DNA from: Caenorhabditis elegans
Taxonomy: Eukaryota; Nematoda; Chromadorea; Rhabditida; Rhabditidae
Assembly: GCF_000002985.6 (NCBI RefSeq)
Contig: NC_003284.9
Location: 9,300,001 to 9,364,000 of the forward strand
Reading direction: 5' to 3'
Length of the DNA stretch: 64,000 nucleotides
The translations under genes were made by a program, and so were the position numbers. Under the pieces are notes generated by a model that saw nothing but the letters and a program-made list of their open reading frames with translations, was not told where the DNA came from and made no database searches. Within the stretch, counting starts at the first letter, position 1; each line of letters starts with the position of its first letter. Positions 18,601 through 31,239 of the stretch are shown piece by piece.

Positions 18601-19180
18601 AATGCATCTTTTCTCTAGTAAGAATTTTTGAGAACATTTGTGCCCAGAAAAGTTTAAAATTTACATCATTGTAAGGCTTCATATCTAAACTTTTGAACAC
18701 TTTAGATCCTTATGCAAATGTTTTCAGAAAAAAATCCGTTCTCGTGTTTTCCAAAAAGTGTTGGTTTTGAATCCAATCTGATCCACTAATAAGAGCACCC
18801 CCACATCATCTTATCTCAAGTTACCCGATTAGTAACAGGACACTATTTTTTTGCATTTTTCGAGTAGCGGAAAAAACAGAAAAAAACAGAAAAAGAATGC
18901 CCGAGCCATTGTTACTTACCAAGTCAGCCGCGGAGACGCTACTTATAAAAATGTTGGTGACTGTTTGCATTTCTCTCCTGCATATCACAATGAGCAATAC
19001 AGCAAGATTTCCAACTAAGCTCAGGGCTCCCACCAAACCATACCCGACTGCTAACACTGAAAATTTTTTAAAGTAAAACAGTTAAGAACTTTGAAAGTTC
19101 TTACAGGTTTTCATATGAATTCCTATGTCAATCGCCGGGTACTCGCATTGAAAATCTGTTAAATTCGAGTCGATATTCAT
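15664..19180 (-). CDS. Rhodopsin-class GPCR, probable neuropeptide (NPY/NPF-like) receptor
   Basis: Nine exons (19180-19105, 19056-18920, 18507-18311, 18255-18153, 17258-17086, 16421-16283, 16082-15954, 15898-15819, 15760-15664) sum to 1131 bases, a 376-residue seven-helix receptor. An extracellular N-terminus with an N-glycosylation site (NLT) precedes TM1 (GNLAVLLIVI). TM2 carries SAADL. TM3 ends in ALDRYSLVASPF, the DRY motif. TM5 is around VIRSAIPLVLISL. TM6 is FAVSSLPLDLSNVL, where the usual Trp of CWxP is Ser. TM7 ends in NPLVYAYYNENFRRQ, the NPxxY motif. The cytoplasmic tail ends in RTDL and is read through two small terminal introns with canonical sites. The pattern fits the C. elegans npr group related to vertebrate NPY/PrRP receptors. 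I cannot tell which npr gene it is. The ATG lies immediately after a TTTTTTCAG acceptor. Confidence 0.92.
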
Positions 19181-22100
19181 CTGAAAAAATATAGTATGCA
19201 TTTATTTTCCTGTGAAGTTGCAAATTCAATCTTAAAATCAAAAGAAAAGAGGAAGAAATATCTAAAAATTTTTAACATCAGATGAACCAGGAAGCATTTG
19301 AAAAAACAATAACTTCAGAAAATAACAAACTCTGTAAAATAATTTTTCCTCTTCTAAAAACACGAAAAAATACCTATTTTATTCTCATTTTTGCAAAAAT
19401 TGGTCTGGACAATCATATATTAAACAAAAGCGAAAAAAAACAACTGAGATTTTGGAAATGAAACGACGTCAATAGTCTATAAAATGTCAAAGAAAGAAAA
19501 TATAGGAAATATGAGACTGACAATTGCAACACTTCATGACAAGACATCATTTTGCAAATTGATGGAGGGGGCGTGTGTTCATTCCTTTTTTGCTTTATAT
19601 TATAATATACAACTTTGAGATTTACAAAACTCAAAAAATTTCAATACCTTGGAAATGTAGAAAAGGGAAGAAATACTGAAAGCTAAAGTCCAATGACGAC
19701 AAGAACTAACCTCCTATTTGGTGTTTTTTGTTTTCATTTAACATTCTAAATTGGTAGTCTTAATAAAAATTTAATGCCAAAAATTGAGATTCTTGATCAT
19801 TATGGACTAACGGGAGTATGTGGACTAAAAGTCATGGAGAGCAATAAGTGCTATGTACGTAAATGAAAGGCAAGGTTTTTTGGACCTCGGCTACTCTAGG
19901 TTCTATGCTTGCCGAGCACAATTAGAGACATTTAAAATTACAAGTCAAGATGAGAAGCTAGGAAGTTGAAAGAATCTAAAAAGAGGATTGCTAAAAGAGG
20001 ATCACATAGTTGAGCTGTCAAACAAATGTAAGATGGATGTATTTATTCGTGGGGAGATAAGTATCCGCGTAGTATGAAACTATTAATATGCTCATGTGTG
20101 TGTGTTTTGATGTCTACTGATAGTATGATAAATATGAAAACTATTAATTTATATGAAGTCAAGAAGTACAACAAATGAGATCCAGATCTCCAGACACGAA
20201 ATGAATCTCCGGGGCGGTGGCGACGTCCGGCCCGCTGGAAAGTGGGCGGGTCAAAGAGAGCAAAGGGTTGAGCCATAGAAGCTTCTGCGTCTCCTACTTG
20301 GAATAAGCTTAGAGGGAAGAAAGAAGGCGAATCTTAGTTCGTCTTTAATTGGGAAGTATACTGTAGTTTGGGTGGTCTGAAAATGAGAAGAAAAACTGAT
20401 CGGAATCTAAGTTTAATTGAGGACTTGCCATATTTCCTAGGACACTGAAACTGGGTGACGCGATTTTCAGAGGTTTCAGAGACTAGATGATATTCTTGAG
20501 ATCTTTCTTTTCAAATCAAAAATTTGTTTCAAAATCATGTTATCCAATTTTCCAGAGTGAAAAAAATGAAACAAATAAAACTTAGAGCTTTGGAAGAACC
20601 GAAACAAAAGTTGAGCGTCGTATTCTACTTGATCTTGATAACCAAATTTTGTGAAAGTCGTCATTAAGCTGGAAATTCAAAAAAAAAAATGCAATCATAA
20701 CAAGGAAGTTGGGAAAATGTTCATTCAGCTAAACGAATATTTCCGTTATTTTTAAATTTTCACAATGTTATCGGATAATATAAAAATTGGTTACGTTCGC
20801 AAAAACAAAAAACACTTCGATGGAAAAGAAGATAAAAAAGTTGTCCTTAAAAATTTATCTAGATCATATTTTATATTCATGAATTCATCTCAAAAATTGT
20901 ACCCAGTGAAAGGGCGACAATGAATGTCTAGCACTAAGATATTTTTAAAACCTTCATTGAAATATAAAAATCAGAAGCAAAAATTATCCTGACAGAAGTT
21001 AGTATAACATTTTCAACTGAAAAGAGTACACATGATCCTCCAAATTTCCTATACTTTTGTTGCAAAAAGCGATCTCTCATTTGATCTTACTCCGACACTC
21101 CAGAAGTGATAGAAAGCATTGAGTAATGGGATTCTAATTGCACGCCCTTGGAGTCCCATCCTCCGTTTTTTAGAGGTTTTTTTTTTAGAGGTTTTTTTTG
21201 TGGCACGGTAATGAATAGCCGCTTGATAGAAAACTTTTGCAAACTCTCACGTTTCTTTGAATCCGTGATGTGGGAGGAAAAGAATAGCAAACTTTTTGTC
21301 GGTTACACTAAGTTTCATAGACCCAATTAAATGAGAATTCATACTTTAAAAAGGTATTGTTGAAGATATCGAAGAATTGTACAAACTTACCAAGAATAAT
21401 GACACATACTCCATAATCCGATCATATAACCAAAGAAAAACATGCGCCAAAAAGAAACAGCTAGAAAACGGAAGACTGTTCAAACTAAATTATTATTATT
21501 GAATATTTGCAAAATTAGATTTATTTAATCAAGGCTACTCCCACTACTCCCTCGCTTTTGCGGGGTAAGAAAAAACAAATGAAAAATCTTTCTGGGAGTA
21601 AGAGCTACAATAGTCATCTGCACTATCCAGTGAAATATTGAATTACAAATGTGTGTATGTATAATAAATTAAAAAAAATAAGGGGGTCGAGACCAAAAAC
21701 TCCACGCTCATAAATCAGTTGTGATGCGTGAAATGAAAGCCACGAAGGAGCACGTTTGAGATCTTTTCAAACATTTATTTCTTCAGTTCTTTAAAAATTG
21801 AAGTTTTCAATCAAATTGGATAACATTGTTAAATAAATATTACGTAAATTTATTTCTATTTAGAATTACGTATGAGTTTGATGCATTTTAATCCAGAGAT
21901 TAAAAAGGACTACGTGTTCTCAATTGATGGAAGATATTCGAGAAAAACTGGGGGAAGCCTTGTCCCCGTTTCATAATTTCGTACATATGAGCCCACGTAT
22001 GTGCATGCATGTGATTCATTGATATTATTTCCCAGGGACCCTTGTGGGAACCTACAAAAGTTCACTTCAATCAACGCTGAACAGAATTTCTCACGTACAC

Positions 22101-25100
22101 TGAGCATTTCCATGTTGAGTTGCAATTAAAAGTGTATCGTTGCAAGTTCAAGAAAAAAACCAATTAGAATGTTTCTTTTAATATCGAATTCCGGCGAGCA
22201 TCGTGGCCCCATCTCTTCGAAAAATAGAACAAAACTAAAATCACACGGCGACGGAAGAATCGAAAAAAAGATGATAGAAGAAAGGCAAAAGATCACACAA
22301 AAAGTTCCCGCCACCAATGTTTCTGCTCATTTACACTTAAGAAACATAAAACAATGGGAAGTGTTTGAATGGCTTGCGGGAGTCTGAGAATTTCGATGAA
22401 GATGAAGAAGAGCAAGAAGTGGATGAAGCTATAAAAATTGATAGATTTGATACGGGGTTTAGTTTTGTTTCAAATGTCGTACATGTCTAGATCGTTATAG
22501 ATAAGATGATGTAACTCTGAGTTTCAAAGAAAATGTCCGAACTAAATGAAGTATAATATTTAAAATGAGTATGTAAAAGACTCAGGTCTTAACAAGTTCT
22601 GATAAAGCTATAACAAAAAGTTAAATAATCAAAATTTCAGCTTTTCCCAAAAATGCCTGAAAGGCAAGTAGTTGGTGAACTCTCATGCTAGGCATCAAAG
22701 AGAAGGAGATGCATGAGAAAATTTGGTATTCAAACCGAAAACTATGAAATTTGATAAGCTTAGATTTACAAAAACACTGTTGTTGCGTTTTGGAAAACCA
22801 GTTAGCACAGCTGAAAACAACCTGTGATGTCAATATGTCGGTCTTCCAGCAACTAAAATAATTTAAATAAAAACTTTGACATGGGCAGGTAAGACAACAT
22901 CGACAAGTATGTGCACGACTATAGTTGTTTAGTTATTATTTAATTGACTGGAAAGTGCAAATCTATGTATTTACAGTTTACTTGGCGTTTTTGCGTTATT
23001 TAAGCAAAAAAAAAATGAAGCCAATCCTTATTATATTTCTTGCTTGAAAACGTCAAGGTTTCTTATAAAAAATTAATTCAAAACCGTAGTCAAAAACTTT
23101 CTACAATTGTAATTATTTGGAAGAATAATCTATAGTGACTCATTTTATAGTTTTTTTAAATATTGTAAGCAGGGTGTCAAAATATTAAAGATAAGGTACA
23201 ATTGAATACGAGGTGGCAACTACTAAACAGACACCAGGAACCTCACTTTATTCAAAATAATTTTTTTTACTACAATATGCACATAGGTTACTCACACATA
23301 TATTTGTTCTGACTATTGTTCAGTCATTTCACTGAAACTAAAGTCAGACACAATCCGACTAAGATTGGGCGACCGAAAATATACTTATTATTTCCTGATG
23401 AGTGACCGGGTGATGAGTTATTCTTATCCGTTAAGCCCAAACTTCTTAGTTCCTTCAACAATACGCACGCATACGTGCATACGGAGAAATCGTTGATCTT
23501 GATGTCATGACTTTAAGTTGTAGGAAAGATTTTATAACCGATTTCAGATAGGAAAGAAAAATGGAGAACAATAACAAAATAAAATTAATTTCGTTTTTGT
23601 GCTGTCTGAGTTCCGTCACCCTTTTCTTTTTTAGTGCCGCCCTAAAAAAATCTTGTTCATCGAATTTTGTGCTCCGTTACCCGTACACCCATTAATAGAT
23701 AACATTTGAAAAAAAAATAATGAAGGAATAGACCCCGTACACGCGCTTTATTCGTATCTGCACGAATGAGGAAAGCGAAATTAAATCAACGGGATTACAC
23801 CGACAAAATGAGAAGGAGGATAAGAATTTCGATGATTCGAATTTCCGGTCAGTCTTACTGTAATGTGTGCCGTTGGGAATGAGGTCCTTGATGCGTCATA
23901 TGTGTACTCACTTCCAACTTGTCAAATTAACAGAAGTGGACTCGAAGGAACCATTAGTTTCAAATAAATAGTGGTTTCATTTTATGTTCACATTTTTCAA
24001 AAGAGAAAAAGGAACAAACCGCACAATGTGTCTAATTTGGGACCATTATATCCGAAGCACACTCGAGCCTCTTAAGATCAAAGAATGTTCTCAAAACACT
24101 TTCAAATAATTCAGAACCCTTTTCTGGAGAGAGTAACTTTAAAACGCTTTGGCTTTCGAGAATTAATCCACAAAATGTGCTAATGTGACATAAAATTTCT
24201 TAAACAGAACTTTTTAGAGCAACCTTTAAATTTTGAAATTTTATTATGAGCAAAGGACCAGAAACTACTAACTCAACAATGGATGCAATCAATCTGCATC
24301 ACAGAAAAAAAAGCACATGCACACAAAAAATTATACTGAAATATAATTTCCTTATAAATAATTTATCTCTGTGTGAAGCAGACATTGTAAAAAAACTTCT
24401 ACCAGACGTATCAAAAGGAAAAAAATTTGGAGTTCTATAAAAGATAGTTCCGCTAAAAGGTTTCGAATGGAAAATCTTGGTGGTGAGCCACGATGCTGAA
24501 TGGGAAATTCGGTTACTTTTCTGTTTTCTCGAGGGTCGTTTTCAACAATTGCAAAACACAAAGACCTTATTTAGTCTGATTCTGATGGTTTTTAAATTTT
24601 CAAGTTGCCTATTCATTATTGTGTAAGATTTAAATATAGTTTTGTCAAGGAGTTGAAAGTATCTATAAAACATATACTGTATATTCTAATTATGTACTGT
24701 GAGTTAAGTAAAGAATACAGTAATTATCTGTAATTGTTCACAAACTCACAATACTGAGGACTTCTGAACCGATATGAAAACAGTATTTTGTTACAGAAGA
24801 ATATCTCATAAAAATAATCTTTCATAAAATCTAAAAACAAAGATTGTGCAATGACTTGAAAAATTTGTAACATAATCTGCTATTCCATGTGAGACAAATT
24901 TTCCTGTGTGCTGAGCAATCTTTCAGATGATCAGTCATATGAAACAGGAACAAATCCATCAATCTCTTCCTACCACTAACTGTGGGAATTGTATAAAGGT
25001 GGGTGGGCGGCATTAGTAGTGGTAAATGTAACACTCTACCACTACTGGCATTGAAGCTGCTCGGAAAAAGTGTTATGTTAGAACTGCCAACGGAAGTGTG

Positions 25101-25529
25101 TCTGTAATCTCGTTATCGGGCAACATACACGCGCATGTCCTTAGCCATTTGAAATTTGCGGAATGCGTTGAATTGAATCCAAGCTTTCTGACAATTCCGG
25201 AAACGAATAATGTTTGACGCAGTACACAATAATTGAATAAAATCTCAATTAACACTGTTATGTTTTGTTTCTCATGTTTTAAAAATATTGCATTTAAGCA
25301 AAATAGGCTCGCCGCGCTCTTTTTGGGAGCAAATTCTTATCAAATTTAAGCAACATATTGCTGAAAATCGACGATTTTCAATTTTAGCAATAGTATGACC
25401 CTTTTTGTGAAACTCTTGCAAGTTTGTCGCAACGATTGGCTAGAAACTTACCTGCCAACTTTCTGGAAACAACGATAGAAAATATTATATACAGTTTTAA
25501 TAAGTTGCCACGGTTTTTCAGGACCATTT
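19181..25529. other. Gene-poor region upstream of the receptor gene
   Basis: About 6.3 kb of AT-rich DNA has no exon I can support. It should include the receptor promoter. The only compositional feature is a GC-rich island at about 20170-20310. Open frames here are short, lack motifs and lie in A/T-rich composition. Confidence 0.6.
20170..20310. promoter_or_regulatory. GC-rich island, possible distal promoter of the receptor gene
   Basis: This stretch is strikingly GC-rich against an AT-rich background. It contains GC-box-like GGGGCGG and GGGCGGG and a CTGCGTCTC sequence resembling a motif reported as enriched in C. elegans promoters. It lies about 1 kb upstream of the receptor ATG. Because that ATG is directly at a splice acceptor, a non-coding first exon or outron could begin here. 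This is inference from composition and position only. Confidence 0.35.
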
Positions 25530-25717
25530 TTTCAAGTGCTGAGGAAAAAGCTGGAGAAAAATATCAGTAAAAGATAAAAAATTCAAAATGCAGAAGCTGT
25601 ATTGATAATAGTTTCAAAATATGTTTCAAGTGCTGAAGAAAAAGCTGGAGAAAAAATATCAGTAAAAGATAAAAAATTCAAAATGCAGAAGCTGTATTGA
25701 TAATAGTTTCAAAATTT
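25530..25717. repeat. 94-bp tandem duplication
   Basis: Two head-to-tail copies of about 94 bases start at TTTCAAGTGCTGA (25530 and 25624), with one substitution (GAGG/GAAG) and one extra A. They end about 35 bases before the Tc4 element. The near identity implies a recent event. Confidence 0.9.
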
Positions 25718-25752
25718 GAAAAACTAAAAAATGGCATTGTATTATGAGCTTA

Positions 25753-26508
25753 CTAGGGAATGGTGTTACCCCTGCAATCGCTAGGAGGACAAAACAAAGT
25801 GAAAATGAAAGATCAGATCTATGGCTACAAGAATCAGTTTTTGGAATCTGCTAAACTCGGTCCCAAAGCTGAAATTTTCGGTCTTAAAAAGTAGTCCTCT
25901 TTTTGCTCAAAATGCCGTTTTTCGTGTGTAGAAGTGGCTACATAAAAGTTTACTTCAGCCGCCGTTCGAATGGCCGATTGGTGAACTCTCGTGCTCATTA
26001 ATCTAAAGGTCACGGGTTCGTTCCCCACTAGGTATTAATTTTTTTTGAATTTTTCCTCTAGCATGAAATATGCACAAAAACACGGTTTCTTCCGTTTTTT
26101 GGTAACTTCGGAATAAATTTGTTGGTTCCTGGGAATCATAAAAGTAATTTGGAAACTTTTTGGAAGTTTTCTTTTTTTGATAAATTTTCACTTTTCTCCC
26201 ACCTGATGTATGCACATTTTTTTCTTCAAAAATAATTTTTCAAAATTTTTTCAAAAAGTGTTTGGTTTGAAAGAGCAGCATTAGTTTGGATATTTCTACG
26301 ATTTTGGAGGATCAAATGTCATTTTTAGGAGAAAACCACTGTTGTTTTCTCTAGAGTTTTTCACGAAAAGGACCTACTTTCAAAGACTTCCAGCTCCGTT
26401 GACGAGTAAAATAAAAAAAAGTTGTCAACTGCAAAGTTATTTCAAAAGTACCAATAAACAAATTGTCAGTTGAAGTTACTCTGCTAAATTTTATGGGTAG
26501 AGAGATAT
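25753..26508 (+). repeat. Left inverted-repeat arm of the Tc4 element
   Basis: This arm pairs with 26553-27296 over nearly its whole length, with small indels (the right arm is about 12 bases shorter). Positions 25971-26026 contain an A-box-like and a B-box-like motif in tRNA spacing. Confidence 0.9.
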
Positions 26509-26552
26509 GGACATTAGTAATTACGTAAGTTAAAGCTTCACTTCGATTAGCT

Positions 26553-27296
26553 ATATCTCTCTACCCATAAAATTTAGCAGAGTAACTTCAACTGACAATT
26601 TGTTTATTGGTACTTTTAAAATAACTTTGCAGTTGACAACTTTTTTTTATTTTACTCGTCAACGGAGCTGGAAGTCTTTGAAAGTAGGTCCTTTTCGTGA
26701 AAAACTCTAGAGAAAACAACAGTGGTTTTCTCCTAAAAATGACATTTGATCCTCCAAAATCGTAGAAATATCCAAACTAATGCTGCTCTTTCAAACCAAA
26801 CACTTTTTGAAAAAATTTTGAAAAATTATTTTTGAAGAAAAAAATGAAAAAAGTGAAACTTTATCAAACAAAGAAAACTTCCAAAAAGTTTCCAAATTAC
26901 TTTTATGATTCCCAGGAACCAACAAATTTATTCCGAAGTTACCAAAAAACGGAAGAAACCGTGTTTTTGTGCATATTTCATGCTAGAGGAAAAATTCAAA
27001 AAAAAAATTAATACCTAGTGGGGAACGAACCCGTGACCTTTAGATTAATGAGCACGAGAGTTCACCAATCGGCCATTCGAACGGCGGCTGCAGTGCCAAA
27101 CTTTTATGCAGCCACTTCTACACACGAAAAACGGCATTTTGAGCAAAAAGAGGACTACTTTTTAAGACCGAAAATTTCAGCTTTGGGACCGAGTTTAGCA
27201 GATTCCAAAAACTGATTCTTGTAGCCATAGATCTGATCTTCCATTTTCACTTTGTTTTGTCCTCCTAGCGATTGCAGGGGTAACACCATTCCCTAG
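26553..27296 (-). repeat. Right inverted-repeat arm of the Tc4 element
   Basis: Reverse complement of the left arm, ending in CCATTCCCTAG just before the TTA target duplication. A short stretch matching the left arm near 26200 is missing, so the arms have begun to diverge. Confidence 0.9.
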
Positions 27297-30200
27297 TTAG
27301 ATGGTAGGATAGGAAATTTGTTTTCACACAAAAATTGGAATAAACCGCACGCGATAAACCAAATGAATGAAAAATGTGGCAAAACGAAATCTCAAAATTA
27401 TTATGCTCTTGTTTTTAAAGTTAGCTATAAGCGGATTTTGATTATTCACTCATGAAAATAGAAAACAAATGAGCCTGAATAGGAACAAAAAACTGTGATG
27501 AGCAAAAATCATGAGATTTCACAAAGGTGTGAAAAAAAAACAAAACGAGAACAAGTTTTGTATTTGAAAGTCTTGTTTTCATTCCACAATTTCATCAGTG
27601 TGAGTTCGTTACTTACCTAGATTAGTCACATAATACACCAATATAAAAAACCTTTGAGTTGTAAGTTGCTTTTAAGTTTTCACCGATTTTGAAAAGTACA
27701 GAATTTTTGTGGAATTCTGTGTGTAATCTCTACAATCATCATTATTGCCAAAAATAAATTAACTATGTATGTGATTTTCAATTTTTATGAAAAGGTGTGT
27801 GATCTACAAAATTTCGCATTTCTAGTTCCTTGGTTTTTATGTAAAAAACAAATATTCTGAAGGTGTTTGGTTCTTAGGCTTCCAGAGTGTCTTGGTTATG
27901 AGCTGAATGAAAGAATAACTCAAGGTGTTTTCGGTGACTTGTGCTAGTATTTTGAGTAAAAGAAGGTCAATAGCCAATTTTCAAGATCTGAATACCAATG
28001 ATCTTGTTTTCAAATTTACATCATGTTATTCACTTCCAAGTACAAGTTTCTCATCTGAAAATCTGCAGATCGAGTACAAATTCAAAGATCTGACGGAATA
28101 TACGACGTAAGCATTCAACAGATCGAGTTGTAATAGAAAGAGGATCAAGTTAGATGTTAGAGGTGACGGAAAGAAAAACATTTTTATCTTCTGCAGGCAT
28201 TCGTCCTGGAAAAAGTCGTAAGAGGAAAACTTGTAAAGAAAAAGGAGGAACAATGGGTCCAAGAAAGACAAGATCTAATATTCTAGTGAGAGGCCAGAGG
28301 TGTCAATCTTTGGAATTGTTGATTTTCAATAATGTATTTTTCTGTAAGAAGAGAAAATGAAACTGCTTAATAATAATTAAACATAAATTGTGATGTCTGA
28401 GCATATCATATATTTAGTTAGTGTGAAAAGGTCAGTGCAGTTGTTTTGAAAACGTAAAAACTTTCACTTGAATTAAAAAATAATCAATCATTCGAAATTA
28501 CTGCTCAAAAGAAATGGTTGAAGTTTTTACTTGCCATTTGAAGCGATTTTTTCGCACAACTTTTGTCTAATTTTGTAAATAGAATGAGCACAAAAATCAT
28601 GAAAAATTGAAAAAAATGTTAGCACACCTAAACTTGTTGTACTTGTATTTTTGTCAGGAAAGGTTAGTCAGATGTGAAAAGTGAAATAAACACCATTCCC
28701 AACTTGAGATAATTGTGACTGTAACAAAAAATACGTGGTTCCGAGGCTGGAAATACCAAGCGAAAGCTGGTCTCATGGTTTTTATGGTTTTGAAAAATTC
28801 CAATTATTATATTTTCCTTTTACCATGTGGTCAGGTAATTTATTCTTTTAGAAATTCTTAACGTTTTCACAAGTTTACATCAAGCATCATGTCGATTGGA
28901 AAAAATGAACAATTGTTGTTCATATGCTTTTTCACAGTTGTTTAAAAGATTCAATAATGAGCTGATGCGAAAATATAATAAATTCGTAACATCAAACTTG
29001 ATTTCAAGGTGTATATGTAAATATAAACTCAGAAAAGCAACAAATTCATATGTACATCGGATATGTTTGTGATAGAGGAGCTTGCTACACATCCGCTCGA
29101 AAACTTGGAATACCACGGTATGCAAAAACATTTCAACTGACATTTATTTTATGTTAAAATCTTTGGCCGATTAGAATCCAAAGAAGAAGCGAAAGGCTGT
29201 GTCGACACGAAAGGAAGCAACGGCGACAAAATATGTGGGGCGAAAAAAGGAAATGAAACAAATATGTGGTACAAAAAGTGATGTGAGCATGGAATGAGGA
29301 CGCGTTTAACTTGTGCCCTTTCTTTCCAACATCTTCTTCCTCCCGACATACGATGAGCCATCGGGGAGGGCACATCGAAAAGTTCAGAATTGACAATGGG
29401 CAGTTAAAGTGTATAACGGCACAAGTTAATTGTATTACTTCTAGGTTGATCAAATTTAATTTGCATTGAAATTTTTTCAGACAACGGACTGCGTGGGTAT
29501 TTCAAATTGAAAAACTGCTCGGTTTTGGAGAATGAAGATCAGATCTAGCAAGAGAAGAAAAATTCATTATTCGAATGTAATCCAAAAACCAAAAAACCAT
29601 AAATATAATTTTCAACTTAAAAACTTCAAAACAACCAGTGTTTTTTCCGATTTTCAAAATAAAAAGTCTTCGGATTATAGCGTGACTCAAGCTTTTCTAG
29701 TGTGTCAAAAACTGAATAATATAGGTGTTGTCTTAATATGTAAAACCATATTGTCTGAGTTTCTAAGTTTAAAGGTGAACAAGTATTAGATTGATATTCT
29801 TGTGAACCAATACAAAGATATCTCCATTTAAACTTTTTTTTTGAGTACCAAGATATGCAAACTAAGTTTCTTTTAAAAAATTATTATAATTTTCACACAA
29901 ATTATGTTTGTAGAAATTTAAAAAAAGCGCACTAATCACAAAGAAACAAAAACAACGTGTTGTTTTTTACTTGCAAAAAGCCTATGATTGAACACTATGT
30001 CAGAATATTGAAAGAGAAGAATTTGCTATCAGTTTTTACCTAGATACTACAACTTTTCAGAAAAATACTTCGAATTTTTCAATATTAATAAAAATGGGAA
30101 CAAGCCGTCACTTCAACGCAACAAACACTTCTTCATATGAACTATGAAGATGGGAAAAACAAAAAACAAAACGAATAGCCTTTTTATATTGTATTTCTTT

Positions 30201-31239
30201 GTCTGGTTCAACATAAATAATATTTGTTATGAAATGTGGTTGTAAATGTGACAGTATTTGAATTACAACTAATATTAAGCGCAGTTTAAATATTATTCAA
30301 TAATTAGATGAATCCCACCTGTTCACAATTACGTTTATCTCGGCTCGTAATGTACATTTACTGGAAAAATAGTTTTTCCTGTAATTCTTTAAAAAAAAAC
30401 AAATTCCCTCTTTTCCAAATACCTTATTCATTTTAGTTTACTTGGTTGGAACGCATTACCAGTAAAAGCATAGCGTGTGAAAGGGTCATATAAATTTTTA
30501 GTTTCGAGGAATCACTTGCTAGAAAAACGATCTACACTCAGAAATCTCGACTATTGCGATTTTAAAAATATTGTGAGGGGTTTCAACCAAAATTGGTGTG
30601 GTGTGATGTTTCTTTGGATTAGTTTTGTTTTAATTTTGCACCCAAGAAATCAACATTTATTTTACTGTTTCCTCAAAACACCTTCTTCTAGTTTTTTGAC
30701 CTCTTGATAATTTCACTTTGTAGTATTTACCTATTTACAAAGCAGTTATCACCTCAAGCCGAAGATATCGCAACCAGTTATACTATCTAGTTTTTCAAAC
30801 ATTTATCTCTTCACTCATCTACACTCCTATCTCCCCTCCCTGTGATCATCAAATTGGAGAAGTGGAATCCACTTGAAATGAGTTCAACAAGAGTTTTTTG
30901 TTAGTGCGTGGCGGCTCGCCAGAGCATTGAGCTCTTGCGGCTGCGGCATGATGCGAGAGAAAAAGAGCACGACTGTATTTCAGTTTTCGATGTTTGCACA
31001 TTGTGCGACACCCCTTCCCTGTGAAAGTAGAGCAAAGAGTTTGGAAAGAGTTTGTGGAATCTGGAGGCATTGGGACTGTTAGAGTAGTCAAAAAGGGGAG
31101 GGAAAACAGTTGAGGACTTTTGGTTGGAAAGCAGAAACTGAATCATCAGTAGTTTGCACATTCTTTTCACCGAACTTTCAACTTTTTCACATTTTTCTTT
31201 TCGTCAATTTCGAAAACCTAAAACACAGTTTCTATCACC
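27297..31239. other. Gene-poor region left of the uncharacterised gene
   Basis: AT-rich non-coding sequence. A modestly GC-richer patch at about 30885-31060 lies 200-350 bases upstream of the ATG at 31240 and may be its promoter. I see no supported exon; the frames near 28154 and 29154 lack splice sites in phase and known motifs. Confidence 0.55.

Larger units (their letters stand above)
25753..27296. mobile_element. Tc4-like foldback DNA transposon (non-autonomous)
   Basis: This 1,544-bp element is almost entirely a giant inverted repeat. The left arm (25753-26508) and right arm (26553-27296) are near-perfect reverse complements around a loop of about 44 bases. The ends read CTAGGGAATGG...CCATTCCCTAG. 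It is flanked by TTA on both sides (25750-25752 and 27297-27299), within a reconstructed CTTAG target. Tc4 of C. elegans is known for about 1.6-kb length, long near-perfect arms and insertion at CTNAG with TNA duplication, so the match is strong. No transposase frame is present, so it would need one in trans. Mirror-image open frames of about 64 codons in the two arms are by-products of the palindrome. Confidence 0.9.

Noticed and set aside
25963..26036. A functional tRNA gene in the Tc4 arm
   Set aside because: Only the A- and B-box-like parts match. The acceptor stem and anticodon stem do not pair and only three T-stem pairs form.
25834..27215. Mirror-image 64-65 codon frames on opposite strands containing RLMSTRVHQSAIRTAA
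   Set aside because: They are the same sequence read from the two arms of the Tc4 palindrome, with no transposase motif.
29149..29453. Minus-strand frames of 74 and 99 codons with hydrophobic runs
   Set aside because: Two overlapping phases are open at once, no splice sites fit and neither resembles a known protein.
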